Source: Hyphomicrobiaceae bacterium (GTDB lineage: Bacteria; Pseudomonadota; Alphaproteobacteria; Rhizobiales; Hyphomicrobiaceae). Taken from it: a stretch of DNA of 64,000 nucleotides. The stretch spans positions 96,804 through 160,803 of the forward strand of contig JALHMC010000004.1 in NCBI GenBank assembly GCA_022844225.1, read 5' to 3'. The notes beneath the pieces are model-generated. The model was not told the origin of the DNA, ran no database searches, and worked only from the letters and a program-made list of their open reading frames with translations. Each line of letters starts with the position of its first letter. The stretch's first letter is position 1. The translations under genes and the position numbers were made by a program. Shown here in pieces: positions 26,539 through 35,494 of this stretch.

Positions 26539-26622
26539 GCAGATCGGAGCCGGACAGGCGCAGTGTCTATGTTCAAATCTCGGCTTGAACGCTTCATCTA
26601 TGACAGCAAGGAGACCCTCTCG

Positions 26623-27333
26623 ATGACAGTGCGTGCGCACAGGTCCGCGCGGGGCGCCGTGTCGTCAGTTGCGGCGAGCGGACGTTTCCAGATGCGCCGC
26701 GGTCAGAGCTTGCCGTTAGATCGTCTCGGAACAAACGAGATCATTCGTGTGGAGCGAGGTTGCCTTGTCGTGCAGGCGCCCCGTGCCGAGGGAGGCAGCC
26801 GGGTTGCTCTTCTCCTCTTTCCAGGGGACGTGTTCTCACGTGATGCGGCGCCGCCGCTCAACGCACTGAGCCTTGCGGCGGCGACGGCGGTTACGCTCGT
26901 CCGGTCTGTGCCGAATGCAGCATCCTCCGCATCGGGCGAGGCGTGTGTATCGGTGGCGTTCGCGCGGCTCGCAGCGAGGACGGCATTGCATGCGATGACA
27001 CTCAACGAGCTAACGGCCGAGCAGCGGGTTGCGACGTTCCTCGTCGAGCTGGCGCTACGTTTCGGCAACTGCACGGCGGCGGGATGCTCATTCGACCTGC
27101 CACTCTCGCGGACTTACATGTCGCACTATCTGGCGCTCAATCCCGATACGATGAGCCGTCTGATGTCGCGATTGAAAGCACAAGGGCTGGTCATTACGCC
27201 GACGAGAGGACGCGCAACCATTCCCAGCCTTGCGCGCTTGGCGGCCCTCAGTCCGTTGGCCGGAGCGCTGCGGCGGTACTGGCCCAGTGGTGAATGCGGC
27301 CTTACCCTCGACCTGGCAGCAGAAACTGCCTAG
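26623..27333 (+). CDS. FixK-like Crp/Fnr regulator without 4Fe-4S ligands
   Basis: A 236-residue Crp/Fnr-type protein. The sensor-domain beta roll (EIIRVERGCLVVQAPR, VALLLFPGDVFSRD) is followed by a helix and an HTH. There is no N-terminal cysteine cluster, so oxygen is not sensed directly through an iron-sulfur cluster. The recognition helix reads LALNPDTMSRLMSRL: the SR pair is kept, but the Glu of the FNR E--SR motif is Asp. ATG 26623 has AAGGAGA nine bases upstream. It is divergent from ompW with two FNR-type boxes between, so it may be a second tier under the FnrL-type protein, or autoregulated. Confidence 0.8.
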   Translation: MTVRAHRSARGAVSSVAASGRFQMRRGQSLPLDRLGTNEIIRVERGCLVVQAPRAEGGSRVALLLFPGDVFSRDAAPPLNALSLAAATAVTLVRSVPNAASSASGEACVSVAFARLAARTALHAMTLNELTAEQRVATFLVELALRFGNCTAAGCSFDLPLSRTYMSHYLALNPDTMSRLMSRLKAQGLVITPTRGRATIPSLARLAALSPLAGALRRYWPSGECGLTLDLAAETA

Positions 27334-27375
27334 GCCCTCTAGCGCGCAGGGACGGTGAGGTAGTCAGGCTGGGCG

Positions 27376-28248
27376 TCAGAGGACAACGCCCAAGCGACCG
27401 GCGAGGTCTTGGATATACTGCCAAGCGACGCGACCGGATCGGCCACCACGTGTGACACTCCATTCAAGGGCATCGCGCACGAGTTCGTCTTCCTTGATGG
27501 CCAGCTTGTGGTGACGGGCATAGCCACGCACCATGTCGAGGTACTGGTCCTGGGTGCCGTTGTGGAATCCCAGCCAGAGACCAAAGCGATCCGAGAGCGA
27601 CACCTTTTCCTCGACCGCCTCGGAGGGGTTGATGGCCGTCGAGCGTTCGTTCTCCATCATGTGCCGGGGCATAAGATGGCGCCTGTTGGAGGTCGCATAG
27701 AACAGGACGTTGTCAGGGCGGCCTTCGATGCCACCTTCGAGCACAGCCTTGAGCGACTTATAGGATGTGTCGTCGTGATCGAAGGACAGGTCGTCGCAGA
27801 ACACGATGAAGCGATGTGGTGCGGTGCGCATATGGAAGAGACACCGCGGCAGGGCGTCGATGTCCTCACGATGGATCTCGACAAGCTTCAAGTCGTCTCT
27901 TTCAAGCTTCTTGCCGAGGCGGTGGCGCACGTCGGCGTGGGAGGCCTTCACGAGACTCGACTTGCCCATGCCTCGGGCGCCCCAAAGCAGCGCGTTGTTG
28001 GCGGGGAACCCCTTGGCGAAACGCAAGGTATTTTCAAGGAGCTGGTCGGCGGCGCGCTCGATGCCCTTGAGCAGTGCCAGCGGCTGGCGATTGACGCGCG
28101 GCACGGGAATGAAGGCCTCGGGTGCCGTTTGCCAGACGAAAGCCTCGGCAGTGGAGAAGTCTATTGCAGGCGCAGGCGGAGGGGCCATGCGCTCCAATGC
28201 GGCTGCGAGGCGCTCGAGACGGTCGATGAGGTTCGGGTCGGCGGACAT
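27376..28248 (-). CDS. DUF815-family AAA ATPase
   Basis: A 290-residue P-loop protein. Walker A is LLWGARGMGKSSLVKA (about residues 90-105), a Walker B-like stretch is RFIVFCDDLSFD, and the sensor/arginine-finger region follows TSNRRHLMPR. WLGFHNGTQDQYLDMV is characteristic of this family. The protein binds ATP; its biological role is unknown. It is divergent from yajC, with 250 bases between, and converges on the Crp/Fnr gene at its 3' end. This position next to yajC-secDF is common in Hyphomicrobiales. Confidence 0.88.
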   Translation of the reverse strand: MSADPNLIDRLERLAAALERMAPPPAPAIDFSTAEAFVWQTAPEAFIPVPRVNRQPLALLKGIERAADQLLENTLRFAKGFPANNALLWGARGMGKSSLVKASHADVRHRLGKKLERDDLKLVEIHREDIDALPRCLFHMRTAPHRFIVFCDDLSFDHDDTSYKSLKAVLEGGIEGRPDNVLFYATSNRRHLMPRHMMENERSTAINPSEAVEEKVSLSDRFGLWLGFHNGTQDQYLDMVRGYARHHKLAIKEDELVRDALEWSVTRGGRSGRVAWQYIQDLAGRLGVVL

Positions 28249-28371
28249 GAGGTCTGGAGCTCCGTCGGAGGCTAGGCAGGAAAGGCGGGTCTCTATAGTG
28301 GACTAGAGCCTTCGCGTCACTGCGGCTGGTTGCAGGGTGGTTAGGGGCGCGGCCTGTCGCTTGCGTTCCGG

Positions 28372-28399
28372 TTGCAAACGGAGCGGCGAACACTATAGT
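28372..28399 (+). promoter_or_regulatory. Probable sigma-70 promoter of the yajC-secDF operon
   Basis: TTGCAA at 28372-28377 and TATAGT at 28394-28399 with a 16-base spacer. The -10 matches the consensus in four of six bases, the -35 in four of six. It leaves a leader of about 95 bases before yajC. Confidence 0.5.
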
Positions 28400-28500
28400 C
28401 CGCCGCGCAGCCGACGCCGGAGAGGCGTCGTGCGATCGCCATCGGCGGGATGACACGCCTGCCAACGTACTCGCTGCGCCACTCGAGGACCTCCAAGCCG

Positions 28501-28833
28501 ATGCTTTTCATCACTCCGGCCTACGCCCAGGCGCCCGGCGCCGATCCCTTCACCAGCATGCTGATCCCGCTGGCGTTGATGATCCCGATCTTTTACTTCC
28601 TGGTGATCAGGCCCAACCAGCAACGCGACAAGCAGCGGCGGGAATTGATCTCCGCCGTCCGGCGCGGCGATACGGTCGTTCTCGGGAACGGCTTCATCGG
28701 CAAAGTCGTCAAAGCAAAGGATGGCGACAATGAGCTCGAGGTCGAACTCAACGAGCAGATGAGGGTTCGCGTGACACGCGGTGCGGTGGCCGAAGTGCGC
28801 GGCAAAGGCGAGCCGGTGAAGGACGCTACCTGA
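28501..28833 (+). CDS. yajC: Sec translocase accessory subunit YajC
   Basis: A 110-residue single-span membrane protein. After the short N-terminus MLFITPAYAQAPGAD comes the helix LIPLALMIPIFYFLVIRPNQQRDKQRRE and the soluble domain GDTVVLGNGFIGKVVKAKDG, all typical of YajC. It joins SecDF to the SecYEG channel. ATG 28501 is preferred over an in-frame ATG at 28450 because homologues begin with MLFITPAYAQ. It is the first gene of the yajC-secD-secF operon. Confidence 0.95.
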   Translation: MLFITPAYAQAPGADPFTSMLIPLALMIPIFYFLVIRPNQQRDKQRRELISAVRRGDTVVLGNGFIGKVVKAKDGDNELEVELNEQMRVRVTRGAVAEVRGKGEPVKDAT

Positions 28834-28911
28834 GGTCCGGTGCGGTAGCGCCCTTTCGAGCGAACCGCGCCTAGACACCCGTCCGTCACCAATATGAAGG
28901 GCTAAAGCCCC

Positions 28912-30528
28912 ATGCTGCATTTCTCGCGCCTGAGCACGATTGCGATCATCGCGACATGCTTGTTGAGCTTTATCTTCGCGTCTCCCAACTTCTTCTCGCG
29001 CGAGACGGTGGACAGCTGGCCCACATGGATGCCTCGCAAGCAGATTCCACCTGGGCTCGACCTTCAGGGCGGTGCCCACCTTCTGCTGGCAATGGACTCC
29101 AACCAGCTGCGTAACGACTGGCTTCAGGGGCTCAGGGACGACGCGCGACGTGTTCTGATCAATGATGCCAAGATCGCCGCAAGTGTCACGATCCAAGGTA
29201 ATTCTGTGGTCGTGCGGCCCACGAAGCCAGAGCAAGGTGAGGTGGCGCTGCGGGAATTACGCAAACTGCAGCAGCAGATTGGTAACCCCCTGTTGGGCAC
29301 TAGCGCCACGGATATCGATGTAACCAGAGCCGAGGATGGGCGGATCGTCATCCAACCCACTCCTGCTGGCGCCACGCAGCGGAGCGCGAATGCCGCGAGC
29401 GCTGCGATCGAGACCATCAATCGACGCATCAACCAGCTCGGAACGGCTGAATCAACAGTCGTGCGTCAGGGGCAGGATCGTATCCTGGTGCAATACCCGG
29501 GATTGAAAGACGTGAGCCAGCTCAAGGCTCTCATCAAGGAAACCGCGCGGCTGACGTTCCACGAGGTGCACCAGACCCTTACGGCAGAGGATGCGCAGCA
29601 GGGCCGGGCGCCGGCGGGTTGGAGAGTTTATCCGTCCGACGAACCCGGCGAAGCACCGATCCTGCTGCGCGAGACACCCGTCGTGAAGGGCGAGCAGCTC
29701 GTCGATTCTCAGCCTGGGTTCGACAGCCAAACCAACCAGCCCATCATCACCTTCAGGTTCGACCAGACCGGATCCCGGCTGTTCGGTCGGTTCACGCAGG
29801 CGAATGTCGGGCGCCCTTTCGCGATCGTACTAGATGGGAAAGTCCTTTCGGCCCCCGTCATTCAGACGGCGATCTTGGGCGGCACAGGTCAGATTTCCGG
29901 TAACTTCACGGTGGACAGCGCGAATCGATTGGCCGTGCAGTTGCGGTCTGGCGCGCTCCCTGTCGACATGACAATCGTGGAAGAACGAACTGTCGGCCCG
30001 TCGCTCGGCTCGGACTCCATCGAAGCTGGACGCTTTGCGGGACTCGTCGGCGCCGTTGCCACCCTCATTATGACGATTACGGCCTACGGGACATTTGGGA
30101 TCTTTGCGGTCATCGGCCTCATCGTGAACGCGTTGATGATCGTCGGCCTCATGTCCGGGATCGGGATTACCCTTACACTTCCAGGCATCGCGGGCTTGGT
30201 CCTGACCATTGGCATGGCGGTCGATGCGAATGTGCTCATCTACGAGCGGATACGTGAGGAGCTGCGAGCCGGTAAGACCGCCATCAGCGCAATCGAGGCG
30301 GGGTTCAAGCGCGCGACCGTTACGATCATCGACAGCCAGCTGACGACGCTCGCGGCCGCCCTCCTCATGTTCTGGCTGGGATCGGGGCCCATCCGTGGCT
30401 TCGCCGTAACCCTGTCTATCGGCATCTTCACATCGATCTTCTCGGCTGTCTTCGTGACGCGGTTCCTCATCGCTCTCTGGCTGAGAAGCCAGCGTGCGAG
30501 GCCGCAGAAGATTGCCGTCCCGATCTGA
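28912..30528 (+). CDS. secD: Protein translocase subunit SecD
   Basis: A 538-residue RND-fold membrane protein that uses the proton gradient to pull exported proteins out of SecYEG. It has an N-terminal helix (TIAIIATCLLSFIFASPNFF), the periplasmic P1 domain starting PPGLDLQGGAHLLL, and the C-terminal helices with the SecD D-motif VGAVATLIM, NALMIVGLMSG and GMAVDANVLIYERIREEL, which contains the conserved Asp of TM4. Its length is usual for an alphaproteobacterial SecD. It begins 78 bases after yajC and ends 15 bases before secF. Confidence 0.97.
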   Translation: MLHFSRLSTIAIIATCLLSFIFASPNFFSRETVDSWPTWMPRKQIPPGLDLQGGAHLLLAMDSNQLRNDWLQGLRDDARRVLINDAKIAASVTIQGNSVVVRPTKPEQGEVALRELRKLQQQIGNPLLGTSATDIDVTRAEDGRIVIQPTPAGATQRSANAASAAIETINRRINQLGTAESTVVRQGQDRILVQYPGLKDVSQLKALIKETARLTFHEVHQTLTAEDAQQGRAPAGWRVYPSDEPGEAPILLRETPVVKGEQLVDSQPGFDSQTNQPIITFRFDQTGSRLFGRFTQANVGRPFAIVLDGKVLSAPVIQTAILGGTGQISGNFTVDSANRLAVQLRSGALPVDMTIVEERTVGPSLGSDSIEAGRFAGLVGAVATLIMTITAYGTFGIFAVIGLIVNALMIVGLMSGIGITLTLPGIAGLVLTIGMAVDANVLIYERIREELRAGKTAISAIEAGFKRATVTIIDSQLTTLAAALLMFWLGSGPIRGFAVTLSIGIFTSIFSAVFVTRFLIALWLRSQRARPQKIAVPI

Positions 30529-30543
30529 GCCCAGGAGGGCATC

Positions 30544-31503
30544 ATGTTTCCCGTGCCGAACTTCAAGGGGTTCGACTTTTTTCCTCACGGAACGCGCATC
30601 GACTTCATGCGCTTTCGTGACGTCTGCTTCTACACGTCGATCGTACTGATGGTGCTTTCGTTCGGCCTGTTTCTGGTTAAAGGCCTGAACTTCGGAGTCG
30701 ATTTCAAAGGCGGGTCACTCATCGAAGTTCAGCAACGGGATCGTCAACCGATCGACATTTCGGCTCTCAGGTCGAAGATGGGGGAATTGGGTCTCGGCAG
30801 TGTTCAAATCCAGGAGTTCGGAGCGCCAACCGATGCGCTGATCCGGATCGAGCAACAGCCGGGTGGCGAAGCGGCGCAGCAGGAGGCGTTGAACAAGGTC
30901 ACGAAGGAGCTTGGTACAGCCTTCGAGCTGCGCAGGGTCGAGGTTGTCGGGCCGGCGGTATCGGCAGAGCTCAGATGGACGGGTACGATCGCGGTACTTG
31001 CGGGCATCGCTGCCATCATTCTCTACGTCTGGTTCCGGTTCGAATGGCAATTTGCGCTCGGAACCGTGATCGCGTTGACGCACGACGTGCTGCTCACAAT
31101 TGGAATCTTCTCGCTGTTCAACTTCGAATTCGACCTTTCAATCGTGGCCGCGCTCCTGACCATTCTCGGGTACTCGGTCAACGATACGGTCGTTGTGTCT
31201 GATCGAATTCGAGAAAACCTCAGAAAATACAAACGGATGCCGCTTCGTGAGCTCTTGAATTTGTCGATCAACGAGACGCTGTCGCGGACCATTCTAACGG
31301 GAGCGACGACATTCGCCGTGCTGCTGTCCTTGTTCTTCTTCGGTGGTGAGGTCATCCGCAACTTCAACTTCGCAATGCTGTTCGGTATCCTGGTCGGTAC
31401 CTACTCGTCGATCTTCATCGCGGCGCCGGTGCTCGAGTACCTCGGGGTTCCTCGTGATGCCAGCGCCTCCGCAGAAGGCACGATCGCCGGAAAGTCTGCG
31501 TGA
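30544..31503 (+). CDS. secF: Protein translocase subunit SecF
   Basis: A 319-residue partner of SecD. It has an N-terminal helix (FYTSIVLMVLSFGLFLVKGLN), the FGVDFKGGSLIEV motif, a small periplasmic domain, and five further helices including ALTHDVLLTIGIFSLF, SIVAALLTILGYSVNDTVVVSDRIREN and a final GILVGTYSSIFIAAPVL. ATG 30544 has CAGGAGGGC upstream, an unusually strong ribosome binding site that may balance SecF with SecD. Confidence 0.97.
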   Translation: MFPVPNFKGFDFFPHGTRIDFMRFRDVCFYTSIVLMVLSFGLFLVKGLNFGVDFKGGSLIEVQQRDRQPIDISALRSKMGELGLGSVQIQEFGAPTDALIRIEQQPGGEAAQQEALNKVTKELGTAFELRRVEVVGPAVSAELRWTGTIAVLAGIAAIILYVWFRFEWQFALGTVIALTHDVLLTIGIFSLFNFEFDLSIVAALLTILGYSVNDTVVVSDRIRENLRKYKRMPLRELLNLSINETLSRTILTGATTFAVLLSLFFFGGEVIRNFNFAMLFGILVGTYSSIFIAAPVLEYLGVPRDASASAEGTIAGKSA

Positions 31504-31539
31504 AGCGTCGGGAGCGGATCGCCGTCCGAGAGGGCTGTC

Positions 31540-31935
31540 ATGTCCGAGCAAGTGCGAGCTCGATTTCCCGGTGTGGCGGCCATCGAGGCCTACGGAAACG
31601 GTGGTTTCCGGTTCGCGGGGATGAGCCACAAGGGTTCCATTCTTTGTCTTCCCGATGGTATCGAGGCCTGGGAACCGACCGCCGTCGCGCAAGTGACGGC
31701 TGCGAGCGTCTCTCGCATACTGGATCGGCGCGAGGCGCTCGATTTCGTCTTGTTGGGCACGGGCGAAGAACACAGGGTGCCATGCGACGAGGTGCGTGCC
31801 GCATTCGCCAGCGCTGGGTTGGCGCTCGACATCATGGCGACGGGAGCGGCAGCGCGTACCTACAACGTCTTGCTTGGCGAGGGGCGGAGGGTTGCGGCGG
31901 CACTGATCGCCACGGGGCTTGTGCAAGGCGTATGA
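31540..31935 (+). CDS. Mth938-like (DUF498) domain protein
   Basis: A 131-residue small globular protein of the Mth938/NDUFAF3-like family. Typical segments are IEAYGNGGFRFAGMSHKGSILCLP, ILDRREALDFVLLGTGEE, and a C-terminal MATGAAARTYNVLLGEGRRVAAALI. The eukaryotic relative NDUFAF3 assists complex I assembly; in bacteria the gene often follows secDF as here. With the NDUFAF6-like protein two genes downstream, a link to respiratory complex assembly is plausible but is inference. Confidence 0.92.
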   Translation: MSEQVRARFPGVAAIEAYGNGGFRFAGMSHKGSILCLPDGIEAWEPTAVAQVTAASVSRILDRREALDFVLLGTGEEHRVPCDEVRAAFASAGLALDIMATGAAARTYNVLLGEGRRVAAALIATGLVQGV

Positions 31936-31999
31936 TGGTATCGTTCGAGAACTCGATGCGTCGCTTGACTGCTTTCGAGCGGCTACGAGGGAGGGCGGC

Positions 32000-32599
32000 A
32001 TGAAAGGCTTTCTCTCTCGGCCAGGGAACGCGTTATGGGCTGGTGTCATGATCGCGGCGCTTGGGCTTGGCTATTGGCTGACACAGAGCTACGGCGACCG
32101 TCTGGGGCTCGTGTCATTTCTTGCGCGCCTGGTTCACATCGGCGCTGCGATGCTCTGGATCGGTATGGTCTGGTTCGTGAATTTCATCCAGTTGGCAGCG
32201 TTGCGCGAGTCGGATGATGCTGGTCGAAAGGTTCTGATGCAGCAGATCGTGCCACGCGTGGCCCTGTTGTTCGGAATCGCCTCGCACGTGGTCGTCGCAA
32301 GTGGGGGGGTCTTGCTGCTGACCACCGGTTATCTGCTCGATCGCTGGGTCTTTCCCTCTTCTGTCTACATTCCCTCAGCGCGCGGTTTGATGCTATGGGC
32401 AGGGGTCATTGCGGCGCTGGTCATGTGGGGGCTCGTCCACCGGGTCATCTGGCCGAACCTGAAGGTCATCCTTGATGACCGTGCGAACCCGTCGATCCTT
32501 GCCCAATCGCGCGAACGTCTACTGATTGCGTCTCGAGTCAACCTGATGCTGGCCGTACCCGTCACTTTTGCGATGGTGGCCGCGGCGCATCTCTATTGA
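32000..32599 (+). CDS. Four-helix membrane protein, PuuD (urate hydroxylase N-domain)-like
   Basis: A 199-residue membrane protein with about four to five helices: LWAGVMIAALGLGYWLTQ, LVHIGAAMLWIGMVWFVNFIQ, LLFGIASHVVVASGGVLLLTTGYLL, LMLWAGVIAALVMWGLVHRVIW and LMLAVPVTFAMVAAAHLY. The second helix with its early His and WIGMVWFVNF resembles the PuuD/DUF989 family. It lacks a C-terminal cytochrome domain, so urate oxidation is not implied. ATG 32000 has GAGGGAGGG upstream. Its stop overlaps the start of the next gene (TGATG), so the two are coupled. Confidence 0.8.
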   Translation: MKGFLSRPGNALWAGVMIAALGLGYWLTQSYGDRLGLVSFLARLVHIGAAMLWIGMVWFVNFIQLAALRESDDAGRKVLMQQIVPRVALLFGIASHVVVASGGVLLLTTGYLLDRWVFPSSVYIPSARGLMLWAGVIAALVMWGLVHRVIWPNLKVILDDRANPSILAQSRERLLIASRVNLMLAVPVTFAMVAAAHLY

Positions 32600-33474
32600 T
32601 GGCGCAGGTGCCACGCATCGATGGCTTTCCGGCGGTATCCCGCGAGGTGAGGGATGCGGCGATGCTCGGGGAGCCTGATCGTTATCTTGCCGCAACTTTG
32701 GCGCCGGTCCGGGTGCGGGGAGATCTGGCTGCCATTGCCGCCTTTGCGGCGGAGCTCGGGCGCATACCTTCGGTCGTAAGCGAGCCAATGCTCGGGGATA
32801 TCCGGCTACAGTGGTGGCGCGAGGCACTCGAGGGCGGGCGGGAGGGGCGCCGATCAGGCCATCCAGTTGCGGATTCGCTCATCGACGCCGTGCAGAGGCA
32901 CGGATTTGAGCCTGAGGTGTTGCTCGCAATGATTGACGCGCGAGAGCTTGATCTCGCAGGCGGCATGCCGCAAGACGACGCGGGGCTCGCCGCGTATCTT
33001 GACGCGACGCAGGGGCACCCGTTCAGATTGGCTCTCGGTGTGCTGGGTGCTGGTGCCGAGCAGGCCAATGCACTTGCGAGGACTGCCGGCGAGGCCTATG
33101 GCATCGCGAGGCTGCTCGGTCGCCTAGCCATGCTGGTTCACAATGGGGGTGTCATTCTGCCGGCCGAACGGCTCAAGGCGGCCGGCATGGACCCGGCTCT
33201 GCTCGCTGCTGCACCCCTGCCTGCGGCGTGCGAGGCACCACTTCGGCAGGTCTGCGACGCTCTCGAGGTTCGCGCCCGCGCTGCCCTGGGCCAGTTGAGG
33301 TCACATTGGGTCGAGATCGATAGGACGTGGCGGGTTGCACTGCTACCGTTGGCCATGGTCGAGCCCTACTTCAAAGCTCAGATCGGCCGTCAGTCGGTCC
33401 TCGACATGCGCGATGTCTCGCCTTTCACGCGGGTCGTGCGGATCGGGATGGCGCGTCTCACGGGCCGCGTGTGA
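32599..33474 (+). CDS. Squalene/phytoene synthase-family protein (NDUFAF6-like)
   Basis: A 291-residue all-helical protein with the isoprenoid-synthase fold. The segment VSEPMLGDIRLQWWREALEG is typical of the NDUFAF6-like branch. The strict DxxxD Mg-binding motifs of squalene and phytoene synthases are not both visible (LGDIRLQWW replaces the first), so catalysis on prenyl diphosphates is doubtful. The mitochondrial relative is a complex I assembly factor. The start ATG overlaps the preceding stop by one base. Confidence 0.82.
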   Translation: MAQVPRIDGFPAVSREVRDAAMLGEPDRYLAATLAPVRVRGDLAAIAAFAAELGRIPSVVSEPMLGDIRLQWWREALEGGREGRRSGHPVADSLIDAVQRHGFEPEVLLAMIDARELDLAGGMPQDDAGLAAYLDATQGHPFRLALGVLGAGAEQANALARTAGEAYGIARLLGRLAMLVHNGGVILPAERLKAAGMDPALLAAAPLPAACEAPLRQVCDALEVRARAALGQLRSHWVEIDRTWRVALLPLAMVEPYFKAQIGRQSVLDMRDVSPFTRVVRIGMARLTGRV

Positions 33475-33493
33475 CAGTGACGGGAGGCGCGGA

Positions 33494-35401
33494 ATGTCGA
33501 GCCGCACTGGAGTGAGCCGGATGTGGGCGGTTCTGCTGGCAGGTCTCGCACTCTGGCTGGCAGCGCCGATGCCCAGTGCGGCGGCCGAGCCGCGGATCGA
33601 GTGGCGGCTCGAGAATCCGTTCCGCTTCTTCACCGATCCAAAGAATACGGAAATGCACCGTGCCACGCTCGAGTCTCTCGGCGAGGAGGAGCGTCGGGCA
33701 CCCGTGCTCTATGCGGAGCGCGCGCTGTCGGAGCGACATCCGAACGACGGCTGGGCAGCAACCATGCTGGATCAGACCTGCTGGGACCCCGTCAACAACC
33801 GGCACCGCTGCCGAAGCGAGCCGGGCTACATGCACCCGACGATGCACCGCCTGATTGCGTCGCTTGGGAATGTGCCGGACGCAGCCCAGATCGACTGTAC
33901 CTGGCTGACGGCGCCGCGAGGCGGTCGCGGCACCGCGTTGACGGTGCCGTGCGACGTCACCGTCAAGCTCGAGATCCCATACCCGGATGGTGCGGATGTC
34001 AGCGTCCAGGTCGGCGGACAAACGATTGCCCGCTCGGCTATCAAGATCGAGGACATTCTGGTCGTTGGGGTCGGCGACAGCTTCGGCTCCGGTGAAGGCA
34101 ACCCGGACGTTCCCGTACGGTTTTCTCGGGAGCGGGCCGCGGACTACGGCAATCCCGATAAAGAGCCGCATCTGGCTGGATATCCGGCACGCATCGGAGA
34201 TTGGAAGGCGATCGGCGACAGGTCATTCATCGCTGCCAATCCGCGGTGGGTGGATCAGGCCTGCCATCGATCGCTCTACTCGCACCAATTGCGTGTCGCT
34301 CTGCAGTTGGCGATCGAGAAGCCGCAACGGGCGATCACCTTCGTCAGCTTTGCGTGTTCGGGGGCGGAAATCGTTCGGGGACTTTTCCTGCGCTACAGGG
34401 GCCATGAGTGGGTCCCTTCACCTCCGGATCTGTCGCAGATCTCGGCTGTTGCGCAGGAACAGTGCGGCCATGAGGAAGCGCCATCCTTCGATCTGCCAGA
34501 AGCCTATCACATGCAGGGCAAAGTGCCCGATCTGGAGGGGGGCCTGGTCCTGCGCAAATGCGATGCGGATCGGGCGCGTAAGATCGATCTCCTGCTGGTC
34601 TCGATCGGAGGCAACGACATAGGATTTGCGCGACTGGTGGCGAATGCGGTTCTTGCGGATGAGTCTGTTCTGCGAAGGCTCGGCGGCTGGATCGGCCAAG
34701 TGCACGGCTACAGCGAGGCGCAGCGCCAGCTCGACGTTCTCGATGAGCGTTACAAAGCCCTGAACAGAGCGTTGCATAATGTTCTCCATATTCCCTGGAA
34801 GCAGTCCGACCGCGTAATGCTCGTTTCCTACCCCGCGCTGACGCTGCTCGATGACGGCCGCTCGGTCTGTCCCGACAGCAGGGCCGGGATGACGGTGGCC
34901 AGCGACTTCGCGCTCTCAGAGAGAAAGGCCCGCGACTCGATGACGGCTGCTGATCGGCTCGACCGGGTTATGCGCTCGGCGAGCCGCGCTCATGGATGGA
35001 CCTACGTCGGGGCGCACCGCGCCCGATTCAACGGCCGCAGCATTTGCGCCGGCTGGATCGAGAACGCTGTATCGACTCCGGACGATCTGCGCCTGCCGAG
35101 ACGCGTCGATGGGGAATGGCAGCCGTTCAATCCGGCCAATTATCAACCGTATGCCTCGCGACAGCGGTGGTTCAGGACGCCGAACGACGCGTTCTTGACG
35201 GCGCACTTCCACGTCAGCCAGTCCATTCTGCAGAAGGCGCTGCCAACCAAGACTTTGAATTGGTTCCAAGTGTTGCTGGCGAGCCTTTACTCCGGAGCGT
35301 TCCATCCGACCGCCGAAGGCCAGGCGGCGATCGCGGACGCCGTCGTCGTGGAGGCGCGGCGGATCCTCGATCGCTATGCAGAGGGGAGCGAGGGCCGCTA
35401 G
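33494..35401 (+). CDS. Large secreted SGNH/GDSL-type hydrolase
   Basis: A 635-residue protein with a signal peptide (WAVLLAGLALWLAAPMPSAAA, cut after about residue 31). SGNH block I is VGVGDSFGSGEGNPD with Ser196; block III is SIGGNDIGFA; block V is GAFHPTAEGQAAIA with the catalytic His. About 160 residues before block I have no assigned domain and contain several Cys that may pair in the periplasm. The total length is far above the usual 200-350 residues. Likely an esterase or lipase acting on envelope lipids or polysaccharide acyl groups; the substrate is unknown. ATG 33494 has GGGAGGCG upstream. It lies in an envelope-biogenesis run. Confidence 0.82.
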   Translation: MSSRTGVSRMWAVLLAGLALWLAAPMPSAAAEPRIEWRLENPFRFFTDPKNTEMHRATLESLGEEERRAPVLYAERALSERHPNDGWAATMLDQTCWDPVNNRHRCRSEPGYMHPTMHRLIASLGNVPDAAQIDCTWLTAPRGGRGTALTVPCDVTVKLEIPYPDGADVSVQVGGQTIARSAIKIEDILVVGVGDSFGSGEGNPDVPVRFSRERAADYGNPDKEPHLAGYPARIGDWKAIGDRSFIAANPRWVDQACHRSLYSHQLRVALQLAIEKPQRAITFVSFACSGAEIVRGLFLRYRGHEWVPSPPDLSQISAVAQEQCGHEEAPSFDLPEAYHMQGKVPDLEGGLVLRKCDADRARKIDLLLVSIGGNDIGFARLVANAVLADESVLRRLGGWIGQVHGYSEAQRQLDVLDERYKALNRALHNVLHIPWKQSDRVMLVSYPALTLLDDGRSVCPDSRAGMTVASDFALSERKARDSMTAADRLDRVMRSASRAHGWTYVGAHRARFNGRSICAGWIENAVSTPDDLRLPRRVDGEWQPFNPANYQPYASRQRWFRTPNDAFLTAHFHVSQSILQKALPTKTLNWFQVLLASLYSGAFHPTAEGQAAIADAVVVEARRILDRYAEGSEGR

Positions 35402-35494
35402 ATCGGCGTTGCCGGGTCGATGCAACTTGTGGGAAAAGGTGCTTGCTCCGATCCGGGGTGTCATTGAGCGAAACGAATCGCCTAGACAACGATT

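Larger units (their letters stand above)
26287..26622. other. Divergent regulatory region ompW / Crp-Fnr gene
   Basis: A 336-base non-coding interval between divergent genes. It holds two FNR-type boxes (listed separately) and nothing else I can identify with confidence. Confidence 0.7.
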
